Source of the DNA: Osedax fenrisi
Lineage: Eukaryota > Annelida > Polychaeta > Sabellida > Siboglinidae
Length of the DNA stretch: 64,000 nucleotides
Assembly: GCA_964019155.1 (NCBI GenBank)
Contig: OZ025243.1
Span: forward strand, 84,207,083 to 84,271,082
Direction of reading: 5' to 3'
This document shows, piece by piece, positions 50,331-63,189 of the stretch (position 1 is its first letter; the number at the start of each line of letters is the position of its first letter). A model generated the notes under the pieces. It made no database searches, was not told where the DNA came from, and saw only the letters and a list, made by a program, of their open reading frames with translations. A program made the position numbers and the translations under genes.

Positions 50331-51141
50331 AAAACACAATTACAAAAATGTTACTATTTATTGTGGGCCCATCATAGTTATTTATAACGTGTATAAGTCT
50401 ATGTATTCGTGATGGATTAATTTGTATCCGTTATTTGTACCTATACGTCAATTAATAAATATTATTATTATTATTATTATGTTTACTGGGTATTCTAACA
50501 TATCGTCAATAACAACTCTAAATTATCCTACTTCAAATATAGTTGTATTAATAATAATTAAAATATGTATATCATATAAAATATTATAAGATTATCTTGT
50601 TTTAATTTTTAGTTATTGGTATACTCGAGAAATATATTATATGCTAAGTTATTTTAAAAATGGTATTATTTAATTACTTAAAGTTATTTCTTACTTTATA
50701 TGTAACGTTGTCTATTATTTAGGCATGTTATTAAATATTTCAGTAGCCTGTGTATACTTTTTAAATATTTGTAAATATATCTGTAAGTTTATCCTATTTA
50801 AGGTAAACTAGATTAGTTACTTTTGGTAATAGGTATGTGGTATAACATATATGTGTTCATTTTGGAAGCTTACACTTAATTCTGCATATTTGGTTTATAA
50901 TTTTATTTATTTTTTTATAGTTTAGTTATGTCATTAAGTAGTGAGTTATTATATAAACAGATGTTTACTATATTGAGAGATGTCTGCATCAGATATGTTT
51001 TTTTAATTGATATCATTTATTATTTCATTATTTTATTGTTAATACTATTTGAATGTTCGAATTAAATTCTGTTCAGTTCATTAAATTGCAAGTAGTTATT
51101 GTGGAAATATACTTAAGGACATATACTTTAAGAAGTGCAAT

Positions 51142-51143
<2 letters not shown>
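50331..51143. other. AT-rich sequence
   Basis: An (ATT)n run lies at 50462-50480. Nothing else identified. Confidence 0.4.

Positions 51144-51144
<1 letters not shown>

Positions 51145-51189
<45 letters not shown>
51145..51189. repeat. (TA)n microsatellite
   Basis: About 22 TA units immediately before the element at 51196. Confidence 0.9.
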
Positions 51190-51190
<1 letters not shown>

Positions 51191-51195
51191 TTATA

Positions 51196-52097
51196 GGGGA
51201 AAGTAACCGCATAAGTATAGTGCCCGAATAATGACACTCTCGCTAATTTGTAAACCATAAATCCTACAAAAAAATGTTAATAATTATAGTCTAAATATGT
51301 ATTTTTTATTTTTTAATAATTCAAAATAGTGCTGATATATCCAATAAACTGATTTTTTTATTACGTTTTTAAATTTATGAAAAAAAATGTAAACTTTAAA
51401 CCTTCTCAAGAATATACAAACGTATCGATATAAAATATAACACTATATTATTAAAAACTAAAGTATTCTACAAAATTATACATATAATTTCTATATTTGT
51501 TATCAAATATTAATTAAGGTATACGCATATATTTAGAAGTCATATAAATCCATATTACGTACACTCTAGATGTCTTAATTCGGATAGTGTCCGCCGGACA
51601 CCCTATAACCAATTAGCGCGCAGCGTTTGAACTATTCTGATTTTCATAACAATCGCGTGATTTATAATATTAATACCACTAATGAAGCTTAATCTACAAA
51701 TGTTATTATTTAGATACTAAACTTGTATTATTAATTAAAAAAATAATATAAATAAATTAATTAATTACTAATTAAATTATATTAAATTATTCATAAACTA
51801 ATTATAAATAATGTAATTTTAATTTGGCTGATTGATTCATCAATAGTGTATGGGTTATGTAGTGGTATTTAGGATGTCCATATTATAACACAAGGTGTCC
51901 GTATTCGAACACGGGTACCGAATACGGACACCCACGTTATCTATGGAATTAAAAGATTAAAGAATTACAATTTTAAAATCGCAATAATATCTATAATCAT
52001 ATAATATTAATATATTGTAATTTTTGAATAAAAATAATGATTCATGAAATATTAAGACCATTTATTGTTAAAGTGTCCGAATTAGGTTACTTTCCCC
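51196..52097. mobile_element. TA-flanked inverted-repeat element with GTGTCCG motif repeats
   Basis: The left end is GGGGAAAGTAACC after TA; the right end is GGTTACTTTCCCC before TA. The perfect 13-bp ends and TA target suggest a Tc1/mariner-type MITE of about 900 bp. Inside, words like GTGTCCGTATTCG occur several times in both orientations. These include a perfect hairpin with 14-bp arms GGTGTCCGTATTCG (51894-51907) and CGAATACGGACACC (51919-51932). Confidence 0.75.
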
Positions 52098-52754
52098 TAC
52101 ATCCCCTGCTGGGGAAGTATAATAAAACGGCAAATTTAACGATAAATGGTATTAACTCATTTTATTAATCAATAATTTTATTTAACAAGTACAATATATT
52201 TATATTATGTGATTATTGATATTATTGTTTAGATATCTTTTTATTCAACAGATATCGGGGATATCCGTATTCGGACACCCTGTGTTATAATACAGATACT
52301 CTATATACAACTTAGTTGATGAATATATATATATTATTGATGAACAAGTCAGATTAATTTATTTGATGAACAATTTAAAATAATATAATTATTAATTAGT
52401 TTATTAATTTATAAATGTGTATTATTTTTTATTTAATAATTACAAGTGAAGTATCTAAATAATAAGCATAATACGCGTATTACTAACAACATATTCTCAA
52501 TATTATTAGATTAAAGCATGTTACGAAATATTAACATGAATATATATATACGAATTATTAATATTTTAATACATTAATTATTAATATTTTAATGTAATTA
52601 TTAATAATAATTTAATACATCAATTAATAATATTTTAATATATTAATTATAAATATGTTAATATATTAATTATTAATAATTATTTTTAATCATTATTTTA
52701 ATATATCAATTATTAATATTTTATTATATTATTAATTTACTATGCTGATACACA
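52098..52754. other. AT-rich sequence with a second GTGTCCG-motif cluster
   Basis: At 52258-52310 GATATCCGTATTCGGACACC then CTGTGTTATAATACAGATAC is nearly the reverse complement of 51869-51912. This indicates an extra element end or a local inverted duplication. The remainder is AT-rich with ATTATTAATATTTTAAT repeats. Confidence 0.5.
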
Positions 52755-53671
52755 TTTTTTTTTATCCCATGACTCTTGAATCGTAAGGGGAATAGGAATA
52801 TTGAATATTTCACAAAATAATGTTGCCATATATTTCAATCTTTTGTCATAATCAGTAGGTTACCGAGATCTTTAGATGTCAATTTGTAAATGACATCCAT
52901 CCATTCTATCTTTGGGCGGCCACGAGGTGTTGCACTTTAATTTTTCCTTGTTGAATAGTTTTAGCGAATGCATTGCTACGTGGCCAAACCAACAAACTTT
53001 CTTTTTTGACAATTGACAACAGTGGCGTATTTTCCAACATATGAGTTAATTTTCTTTAATAGTCGTCTGTGTGCTTTATTTTCGAAGGCTTTGATTTTGT
53101 TCTCCACCTTTTCAGTAATCGTACAAGCTTCGCATCCATAGAGTAATATTGAGAGAACCTGTGTTTTACAGACTGAATTTTGTTTTAAAGCTAATTTTTG
53201 TACTTGTCCATATAGTTTTTAATCTTATCAAAGCCGATGTATAGGTGGCAAGTCTGATTCGGATCTCTGTTTCACTGGTACCATCTTTGGTTATAGTTGC
53301 CTCTAGATTTTTAAATTTATCTACTTCTCCCAATATTTCTCCATCCATTCTGATATTTTCATTTAAACTTTCATCTCTGCTATTCACAATGGTTTTGCTC
53401 TTTTCAGAACTAATTTCCATACCATAATCACTCGCATGTTTTGATAGACTATTGATAAGTTGTTGTAGTTCATCGTTGCTACCACTTATTCGATCAATGT
53501 CATCAGCTAATCGAATGTTGTATATTTCTCTACCGCCTATGGAGATACAGGAATGGTGATTTATCAGGTTATCTGCCATAATTTGCTCGAGGAAGATATT
53601 AAATAAAACAGGGGATAGGGGACATCCTTGTCGTATACGCACAGAGGTTTTAAAAGGATCTCCAATATTAG
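52755..53671 (-). pseudogene. LINE fragment 5, 3' half (split by LINE 6)
   Basis: The minus strand reads SNIGDPFKTSVRIRQGCPLS, PVLFNIFLEQIMAD, IRLADDIDRISGSNDELQQL, GMEISSEKSKTIVN, DKFKNLEATITKDG, then in other frames LSILLYGCEACTITEKVENK, PRGRPKIEWMDVIY and FPLRFKSHG, ending in an A-run (52757-52765). The catalytic box reads LADD instead of YADD. Its 5' half continues at about 57035-58660, so LINE 6 (53672-57030) inserted between them. Confidence 0.83.
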
Positions 53672-56600
53672 ATAGATAGATAGATAGATAATAGTTTATT
53701 GAATAGATTCAAAATGATGGGTAACAATAAATAATAATTACAGAAATATATAAATAATAGTTAGCAAATATAAATAAGTTGTGATTTACACACACCGAAA
53801 GTAAATAAAATAATAATAAGGCAATATTTGGGATGTTGATCAAACGTGCTGAACACATCATCAAATAACTAGGGAAGAGGTCTCGGGTTGGTCAGGCCCA
53901 TATAGGATTATATGCCCATAAATCCCGAGGGATGGACGGTCCCTGCATTTTGGTTTTTTGACATCTCTCCACACCTAGAATATCAAATGATTATACAGCT
54001 TGTAAGATCAAATACCCAAATAAAGTACAAAATGAAAATGAAAACTAGAAAAACAATAAAATTATAAAAATAACGACATTACATTTATGCATGTTGAGAA
54101 TAAAAGTTTCCATTAATATTAATAGTATATATATTTGTAATAAATATGCTTATAGATTTAGACGAAGCCACATAACGAGGAAGTGAATTCCAAGCGGTAG
54201 GTGCCTAATCACTCTGTTGCTGAATGCATTGATAGTTGCTTTATTAATACATTTGTCTTTGCGTATTTTAATTAGAAGTCCACGATTACTTGTTGAATAA
54301 GTTGTGAATACCGATGATTTATCAATATTTATCAATATCCATGAGATTGTTCAGTATCTTGAAAGCCAGAATCAGGTCAGCTCTTAATATGCGATGGGAT
54401 ATATTCATTAAATTGAGAAAAAACAATCTAGTATCATAAGTTGATTTAATAAAGTTACATCTGAAGTAAATTCGCTTAATAAATTTATGTTGAACTTTTT
54501 CAATACGTTTGTTTAGACCAATAAAGTCTTTGCCTGGATTCCAAATAGAAGAACCATATTCGAGTAATGGCCGTATATAGGTGGTATAGGCTTTGACTAG
54601 ATAATATGAATTATTTGTAGATAAACATCTACAAATTATATTAGAGATCACATAGGCTTTGCTACATATGTTATTAATGTGAATATTGAATTTAATATTA
54701 TCATCAAAAACAATACCAAGGTCTCGAAAATTAGAGTATTTAGGAATCAGGGTATTATTTAGTGATCATAAGAAATATGTGACTCGAGAAAAACAGATGA
54801 AAATTGGTCAGAAAGACAATCTGCTTTATCAAAGTCATTAGTATAAATGATATTATGATCGACTTGATTTCTGAGTGGAGGTATGAGATTTTTGTTATTT
54901 AATTTGGTGTTTATATAATTATAAAAAGAAGATTTTTTTATTTGATGAGAGCATTTTGTGTTCAACATCAATATTATATTGGTTTATTTTATCTGATAAT
55001 AAAGATTGCTTATACCTCCAAACATTATAACTATCGTTTCAAATATGTTTCTATGTAAGATTCTACACTTATTTAGTAGTTTCTTAATAGATAAGGGATA
55101 TTTATAAATTTTAGTTGAAAAAGTAGGACATATAACTCGATGATATTCTTAGTAATATTAATAAAAGTGTTGATTAGCTCATTACAATCATTGCACGATG
55201 ATAAAATATTAGTCCAGTCTAGTACAAGATATGAGTTTTAATACTAGCAATATCACTTTATTATAGTTAAGTCGCTGGATTGAACATTTATTGTGATTAA
55301 GATTGCCAGAATTTAAATAATTATCTGGGATTACTAAATCAGAGTAAATAGCAAAATGGTCACTAACATGTGCATAATATTCAAAAGCACTTGTAGGTGA
55401 AATATTAGATATAATTAATGTATTATTTGTAAGAATTGAATCGAGAATATTTGAATTTCTAGTATTAAAATGAATTAGTTGAGTTAAACCGTATGATAGA
55501 AACTTATTGTTTACATATCTTTCCGTAATGGTCGACGTAGTACCAGCAATCCAGTCAATTCCAGCCAGGTTGAAGTCTCCATAGATTAGACAAGAGTCCG
55601 TAGATGAACATATGTTATTTAGAGTATCACATAATAAAACAGTTTGGGACAATGGCATATCTGGTGGCCTATAAATAGTGACAAGTCTGTAATTAACAAA
55701 TTTAATACATAATAATTCAATACCATTTGTAACAAATTCGGTCATGCATAACGAATTATAATTAATATTAACATATACAATAATATCACCACCACGAGCA
55801 TTATCAGGAAGATCTAGTCTATAAACGGTATACAAATTTAATGGATTGAGCATTGCATTGGTAACACTATTATTTATCCAGGTTTCAGTAAATATAATAA
55901 TGTCATAATGCCTATCATTGAGCATATCTATGAGTGAAGGTAACTTATTGCATAGTGATCTTGCATTAGCATAGTACACCTTCGAAAAAGGAGAAAAATT
56001 AGCATTTAATCAATTCGAATGTGAAATATCATTATTTCTAATATCCGAGTACCTATTTTTATTAATGTTTTTAGCTTGTTTAGACCATCTCAAGTAATCT
56101 TCATCTGAATAAGATACAGATGTTTTCCAATCAATGTATGATATATCATCATTCGTAACTATATATCTTGGTTGATATTGAGATGTGCGATTATTAAATA
56201 TACATCTTGTGTGTTTAGTCATATTTTCAGCTCCAATGGTTAGTATAGGACATTAAACCGTTCATCAAAAGATATATCAGGTCTCAAGAATACCTTAGGG
56301 TATTTATCGACACGATTAGGAAGACTATAGAATTCACTATATAGGTAGGGAGTAATAACATCATCCACTGTAACTTTGTAAGCTTCAACATTTTTAGTGT
56401 TTAGCTTAATTTTCCCTATAAAATGAGAAGACATGTTAAGATCATCTAGTATTTCATTTATAATATTTTCAGAACTAATGTTATAAAAAATAATATTTCT
56501 GTTTTTATCAGAGTTGATTTTAATTTCCTTGCTAATTGATTTTGCTAATAAGGTAGAATGTTGTTTGATTGATGTAGAGTCAAAAAGGTCAGCATATGTA

Positions 56601-57030
56601 CGTTTACTAGAGGCTACATTAATATTTTTCTGATCTTTGCTTAGTATTATGAGATATCATCTATAAGTGTATTTAAATCATTTAAGTTATCAGATATGGA
56701 TTGTATACCAGTATCTTGAGGACTTACATACTAATTATTTAATACATGTGGTAAACATTGTGTACAAAAAAAGGAAAATTAGCTGATGTGAAAATCTGCT
56801 GTATATAATTAGGAGTTGTATTTTTTAGAAAAAGTGGATGGTAATATATTAGCTTTTGATAAACAGTTATAATATTATAACTGGTACCATATGGTACCAT
56901 ATGGTACCATATGGTAATTAAGTTGACATCTTTTACAAGAAACATAGGATATATCATTATCACATATTGTTTTCCAGTAAGACAGAACTTTCTGAGCTTG
57001 CACACAATGCTTAAATATTTTATGTTATAT
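53672..57030 (-). pseudogene. LINE 6: endonuclease-containing non-LTR element with RT core deleted
   Basis: Reading the minus strand from 57005: a Cys-rich ORF1-like stretch (CKLRKFCLTGKQYVI, VKDVNL); further ORF1 pieces at 56434-56240 and 56222-56010. Then comes an AP-endonuclease at 55979-55209 with NARSLCNKLPSLIDML, IIIFTETWIN, TIYRPPDMPLS, YGDFNLAGIDW and a SDHFAI end block. A linker at 54971-54759 follows (FSSVFLESH). Directly after it near 54764 comes the post-catalytic RT end, NNTLIPKYSNFRDLGIVFDD, YIRPLLEYGSSIWNP and EKVQHKFIKRIYF. The RT fingers and palm, including the YADD box, are absent, so it is internally deleted. The 3' end has AATAAA and (TATC)n (53670-53691). CR1/Jockey-like organisation is inferred. 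Confidence 0.8.
56884..56920. repeat. 10-bp tandem repeat GGTACCATAT
   Basis: More than three units of GGTACCATAT expand the Cys-rich ORF1-like segment of LINE 6. The unit is palindromic in part (GGTACC, CATATG). Confidence 0.85.
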
Positions 57031-57034
57031 TTTT

Positions 57035-58660
57035 TGAAATACCAAAATAATCATAGTATACCATAGTCCTTCGTGTCATAAAGGATCGAATGCCTTTTTA
57101 AAATCAATGAAGCTATGAAAAAGGTTTTTTTAACTCCTAGATATTTTCAATGATTATTCGGCAATTTAGGATTTGTTCGACTGTATTACGTCATTTCGAA
57201 AGCCTGCTTATTCTTCTGAAAGAACATATCGGCTTATGGGTTTAATATTTCCAGAAGTATTTTTAACATGATTTTGCTTGCGTGGATACTTAGACTAATT
57301 GTTAGATAGTTCGAGCAATTTCTTGAATCTCCTTTTTTTCGATGATTAGTGATTTGGTCCATTGACCACTCTTTATTCTCCCAAATTTGTTGACATAGTG
57401 AAGTCATGATATCTAATAGTTTACACCCTCCATATTTTATTATCTCACCGTGTATATTATCAATACCAGGAGATTTTCCATTTTTCAGAATTTTGATAGC
57501 ATTTATTACTTCTGATTTTAGTATAGGTAGTGAAATATCTTACTGGGATGTTATTGTGTCTTTAATTAGTTCCTCATTTATCTGTATAGGGTAGTTGTAT
57601 AGTTCATTGCAGTAATCGGTCCCCCTTCTCATTAGTTCGTTGTTGTCCGATAATGGTTTATCATTTTTATCAAATATAATCATCATCTTAAGATGAATTC
57701 ATATGCTTTGGTTTAGTAAGAATTATTAATGTTTTATGGGCTAGATTTCATTAGTCATCCACGCTTGTTTCTTTGGTCTGTGTTTCCCAATTGTTTTAGA
57801 AGCGGCGGGTATAATACTTGTCTCTTCCATGTCGTATATTATCGTGGGACTTTTGTTAAGCATGTCTAGATTATTTATTTCGGTATGCAGGATATTTATA
57901 TATGACTCAATTGTAGTTTAGTTATTAATCTTTTCTAAATCAAATCACATTTTATTTATGCTTAGCTTCAATTTGATATTGTATAAGACCAGGTCATTAA
58001 TGATATTTATGTCCGTACTAGGATAAGTTTTTGTGTATGTACTGATATGCTAGATTTGAAGCGTTGAGGGGTTAAAATGTAGTCAATTTGATTATATGTT
58101 AATCTATTTGGAGAGTGCCATGTACTAATTCTAGATTTTGTATGATTGAAGAGAGTATTGGCTAATAGTAATTTATATTTATCTGAAAATTCAAGCAATA
58201 TTTCTCCTCTTTCATTTATCGATTCATTGCTGAAACGTCCTATAGTATCTGGCCATGTACAGTGGCCATAATTTCCTGCATTCCAGTTGCCCATTACTAT
58301 AAGAAAGTCTTTCTTAGGTGTATGTTGTATCGTATCCTCAATATGTTTGTAAAATTATTCTGCTTCCTCGTTTGATTCTGATGTCGGTGCATATATTTGT
58401 ATCTGAGTGCAGTTAATAGGAGAAGCTTTTATTCGTATTGATATTATTCTTTATAGTTTGATATTACTGCATTATAGTTTAGCATCGAATAGCATAGTTC
58501 CTTGTTTACTATGAAGGATACACCCTGACTATATTTGTTTCTGTGTCCGCTATATTTAAACTATGTCATTTATTAGTTGTCACTTCACCTGTTCATTTAC
58601 ACCTAATTTCTGATAAATCAATCACGTTCCATTTGTATTTTCCAATTATTCCAAAGGCAT
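57035..58660 (-). pseudogene. LINE fragment 5, 5' half: endonuclease and RT start
   Basis: The minus strand reads QIQIYAPTSESNEEAE, IEDTIQHTPKKDFLIVMGNW then NAGNYGHCTWPDTIGRF, LLLANTLFNHTKSRISTWHS and NQIDYIL (58294-58007 region), an AP-endonuclease domain. It continues ILKSEVINAIKILKNGKSPG, IDNIHGEIIKYGG, CSNYLTISLSIHASKIMLKI, AGFRNDVIQSN-like and FHSFIDFKKAF (about 57100), the start of RT. Several frameshifts. The RT resumes at 53671, on the other side of LINE 6. Confidence 0.82.
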
Positions 58661-59038
58661 AATATTATGAGCGGTGCCTATCTCCTCTCTCAGATCCCCT
58701 CTTGCATTTTAGCCCGCAGAACAGTGCGGTTTCCAGGGTGCGGCACGAGGCGCCAATGCAAGAGAGTTGGGTATTTGTTGGTGCCTAACACACATCATAT
58801 TATAATCCATAAAATACAAACTTTCGATATTATTTGCAAATTATTTTCGTAAAGTGATCAAAAATCATTTCTGATGCTTGCGTATATTATTTTCAAATAT
58901 TTTACAAACTTCGTTTTTTATTTTCAAAAAATATACAGAAAATTGCAAACTTTGTAAATTATTTATATTTATATTTTCAAAATTCGTAAATAAATTACAA
59001 ACATTTTCGAATTTTTTTCAAATATTGGTTTACTGGGA
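58661..59038. other. GC-richer patch then AT-rich sequence
   Basis: 58661-58770 is GC-richer, with no recognised protein on either strand; it may be the 5' end of LINE 5. 58860-59030 has repeated TTACAAA-TTTTCGAA-like words. Confidence 0.4.
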
Positions 59039-59453
59039 AAACTTAAGTTGAACTTAACTTCTGATGTACGTTGAACTTAAGTTGAACTTAAGATATGATG
59101 TAAGTTTTTATATTAATATAAATGTATGCATGCATTATTAACTTACTATAATCAACTTAAGTAGAACTTGTTAAAAGTTAAAATTAAGTTTTTATTCAAT
59201 ATCATATAATTAAATATTATACATATTGAACTTATATTACAAACTTAATTTCTAATTTGTTAAGATATAGGTAAAACTAAACGTATAAAACCAAACTTAA
59301 GTAACACATTATTACTATTATGTATTATTAGGAAATGTAGGTATTAGTAGTAACCCACCTGCTGTTAAATGATGTAAGTTAAATATAGTTTAGAATATAT
59401 ATTTAAATATAAACTTAAGTTACATTATTAAATTCAACTTAAGTTATTGATGT
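59039..59453. repeat. AACTTAAGTT-rich inverted-repeat region
   Basis: AACTTAAGTTGAACTTAA occurs twice at the left end (about 59040-59092). The reverse-oriented TTCAACTTAAGTTATTGATG lies at the right end (about 59430-59450). CAACTTAAGTAGAACTT lies between. Each core is itself palindromic. It may be a foldback element. Confidence 0.5.
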
Positions 59454-59559
59454 AAGTATTACCAAAGCCCTTAATAAACCAAATTTGGTATTACTAAGTT
59501 AAATGTAAAATATTTGTTAATATATAAACAGTACAATATACCAATCAGACTTTTATAGA

Positions 59560-60240
59560 TATAATTTGTTAATGAAATACGGCCAGAAGTATTAAAACGA
59601 TGTACTATAGATGACATTATCTCTACTTCTGTAACAAAGCACTATTAGATAAAATGAAGCCAAAACAATGGTCAATTTTGAATATAATCCCAATAAAATC
59701 CCAAGAAAGGATATCATATAAGACTTATGTCTTATACTATAATCTAGGTAGTAATTATCGTGGTAAAAATCTTAGTTCATAAGTAGCGAAAGCTTATAAT
59801 CGTATGATACTGAACAGAGTTAGGCCTCATCTAAATTGCTATCTAAGGAAAAATCAAAATGGTTTCAGAATTGGCAGAACAACAACCAGTCAAATAATGA
59901 TATATCGACTGATTGAGGGAGTTAAATATAAGTACCTAGAAGCAATCCTGATATTCATCGACTTCAATAAATCCTTTGATACTATACATAGAGGGAAATT
60001 CTTATACTACTGAAAGTTTACGGGATACCGGAGTATTTGGTAACGGCTATTAGCATAATGTATGAAAATACTACTGCTAAGGTTGTTACAACCGATGGAG
60101 AAACGGAAACTTTCAATATTATAGTTTGTGTCTTACAAGAAGATACGTTAGCTCCATACCTTTTTGTCATAGTTATCGATTGTGTTATGAGAATAGCTTT
60201 ACAAGGAAGAGAAGATAAACTAGGTTTCCATCTAAGGAAA
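59560..60240 (+). pseudogene. LINE fragment 7, RT domain
   Basis: The plus strand reads AYNRMILNRVRPHLNCYLRK, NQNGFRIGRTTTSQIMIYRL, FIDFNKSFDTIHRGK, then (shifted) YGIPEYLVTAISIMYENTTA, KVVTTDGETETF, LQEDTLAPYLFVIVIDCVMR and KLGFHLRKRKSR. It covers RT motifs before the catalytic box and ends there. The frame is broken by stops near 60012 and upstream. Same group as LINE fragment 4 but on the opposite strand. Confidence 0.83.
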
Positions 60241-61179
60241 AGAAAAAGCAGATTATTTTTTCGTAAAAGATTATTAAACATTAATTCATTATATAACTTT
60301 GGTCCTTTAAAAATATTGTATTTTTTAATTTATTAAGTTTTACTAAACTTTTATTTCAATTTTTTAAAAAGTAATTCATTTTTTTTTGTATTTTTTACAT
60401 CATTTTTTTATATTAATAGATATACAAATTATGTTTACTTATTTGAACAATGCTTACCAATGCGCATATTTCATGTATACATTTTTTGAATGGACTTATA
60501 GTTTATGAGATACGCCAGCTGGCCAAATTACCCATATTTACACTATAGGGTATATATATATATGTTATATGTTTCCATAATGTAGGTGGCATACAACATA
60601 TATTAAGTATGTGGCCGAAGCTAACAAAACTTGCAATACCCGTGAATAGTAAACATTTATGTAATACATATGTAATTTACAAATATAAAAAAGAGTATGA
60701 TTTCATATTTAAATAAATAATTAATTAGAGGAATTAAAGATAAAAAATGAAATACATAATGTGTTAGGTATTATTATATATTATATATTAATTTATATTT
60801 ATTTATATAGTTGGTATAGGGAATAAGATGCAATATATATAGCGTATACATATACAATAAATAATAAATATGGTATATATTATTTACCATATTTATTATT
60901 TATGTTAACTCGTATATTATAATAATAATAAATACAAAGTTATACAGATATATATATATACGAGAGATATTTAAAAAATCCTCAATAACATATATTTTAT
61001 TTTTCACCTATATCTGCTAATGATATTTTGATTGCTATTGGGGATTGTAAATCTAAATCTTCATTAGATTTTAGTAACATTGACATGCATATAATCAAAA
61101 TTGTTTTAAATTTTATTTTAAATCCACTTACTTACATTTTAAACTTAATAATGTGTGACTCTACTATTCCAGATAACAT
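60241..61179. other. AT-rich sequence
   Basis: No coding blocks recognised. A short (TA)n lies near 60947. Confidence 0.4.
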
Positions 61180-62590
61180 ATAAATATCAATAATAACCAC
61201 CCTTTTTAAGAAAGGAAAACCAGATGATATAAATAACTATAGACCGATTGCCTTATTATATACATTTTTAAAGATTTTAGAGAAAATAATTTCTAAAGAT
61301 TTCTACATTTTATTGACAAACATAATTTATTATATGCCAAACAATATGGTTTTATTAGAAATTCTTCAACTTCGCACGTACCATATGATCACTATAATTT
61401 TATTGAATCAAACTTAGAAATAAATAATAAATTAGCTTCATTATTTTTAGATCTAAAAAAAGTATTCGATCTTAGATCATAAGATTCTATTAAAACATAA
61501 AAATATTATGGTTTTAGGGGCAGTAGGATAAGCAACCTACTAATCGTTTAATTAAGAGATATCCTCAAGATCGAATGTTATCAACTATAATAGATAACGA
61601 ACTTTCTGGAAGAAGTATCATCAATGTTGGGGTACCTCAGGGATCCATTTTGGTTCCCTTTCTTTTTATTTTATATATAAATGATAATAATATGGTCTTA
61701 GATAATTTAAATATAAATGTTAATATTATACTTTTTTTTGACGATACATCGGTTAGCATTAATGAACCAAGTAATAAGAGTCTATGCAAAAGTATAAATT
61801 TGGTTATTTTAAATTTACATGAATGGTTAACTAATAATATATTAATATTAAATATTGATAAAACAAAAGTGCTACCTTATAAAGATGCACTTATTATTAA
61901 TAGTATATCAATTAATTCAACTGAAATATGCTTAGTATCAAGTTATACTTTTCTTGGAGTTATTTTAGATAATAATTTAAAATTTAAAGAACACACAATT
62001 GAAAGAAAAATACAATTGAAATGATCACATGTTATATATATATATATTAAGAAAGCTGAGCTATTTACCTATATATTTTAAAGCTGTTTTACAATTCTTT
62101 GTTTTTGCCTCATATCATGTATTGTTTAGAAATTTGGGGAAATAATTGTAATAATAACCTTCAATGTATTTCAACTCTACAAAAAAAAGTCTGTTCGAAT
62201 TGTAATTAAAAATATCTTTAAAATTATCAATAATATTTGTATTTTGACTAATACTGACAATTTATTTTCATGTTCCAATATATTAAAATTTAAAGATTTA
62301 ATAACGTATAAAAATATTGTATTCATGATAATGTACATTTAAAGAAATGTCCAAGCATAATATAATTATTAATTCCAAGATATAACAATATATACAAAAA
62401 TAATTTTCATAATTTCAAATTTCCTTATATAAAAGCAAGCCGTCATCATAAATCATTATCATTTAAAGGCCCTAAATAATGGAATAATTTATGTATAAAT
62501 AAATTGTTATTTACAAAAATGTATATAAAAAACATCCTTTATCAAAATATGAAAATCAATTAAACAATTGATTATCTAATTTTATTTTTG
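61180..62590 (+). pseudogene. LINE fragment 8, RT domain to C-terminus
   Basis: The plus strand, with shifts, reads LFKKGKPDDINNYRPIALLY, FLKILEKIISK, KQYGFIRNSSTSHV-like, LASLFLDLKK and LDHKILLKHKN. Then 61575-62024 is open: GVPQGSILVPFLFILYINDN, FFDDTSVSI (catalytic box, FFDD for YADD), WLTNNILILNIDKTKVLPY and SSYTFLGVILDNNLKFKEH. After it come HIMYCLEIWG, LQKKSVRIVIKN, YIKASRHHKSLSFKGP-like and a WNNLCINK end block. Without its endonuclease. Its C-terminal region resembles the fragment at 26994-27257. Confidence 0.85.
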
Positions 62591-63189
62591 TTTACTGGTA
62601 TTATTTATTAAACCTCATCTTGTTTGTTTGATTTTTAATTTTTTTGATTTTTATTGTTTAGCTATTCTATTCATTTTATAGTTCGGCATTCAGAATTCAA
62701 CTCGTTTCTGTGATTTTTTTATATAACTTTACATATTTTATTTTTAAACTTGACTTATTGATACATATTTTTTATTCTTTACATAATTTATTTTTAACTT
62801 GACTTATTGATTGATTGATAATTTATTTAAGCAAATACATAGCCGAAAATATAATCGAAAGTATAAAGTAGGATATAAATATTAGACTATAAATATTTGC
62901 TAACGATAACATACGTTATAGAAATAAACAAAGAATAATACGTAATTAAAAAATTAAAGAAATTAAAATGTTTTACAGTTACCGTAACAATTAATAAAAG
63001 ATAATCGAAAATAGAAATAAATTATATAGTAAAAATAAATGAAAAATGATCAAAATAGAAATAAAGATAGCGTAAAAATAATCGAAATTTCTACTTTAAC
63101 TTTATAGAATTCTTCTTATCTTTGTACCCTGTTTTAGTAATAAATTATTAGTTATATAGTAATTAAATTTTAAATATATTATAAACAGA
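62591..63189. other. AT-rich sequence
   Basis: ACTTGACTTATTGAT occurs twice (62747, 62798), as a short duplication. Nothing else seen. Confidence 0.4.

Noticed and set aside
58667..58852. Frame in the GC-richer patch
   Set aside because: No homology recognised, and the patch adjoins the 5' side of a minus-strand LINE. It is more likely part of that element.
60018..60281. Minus-strand frame over LINE fragment 7
   Set aside because: The plus strand carries the RT motifs, so this is a shadow.
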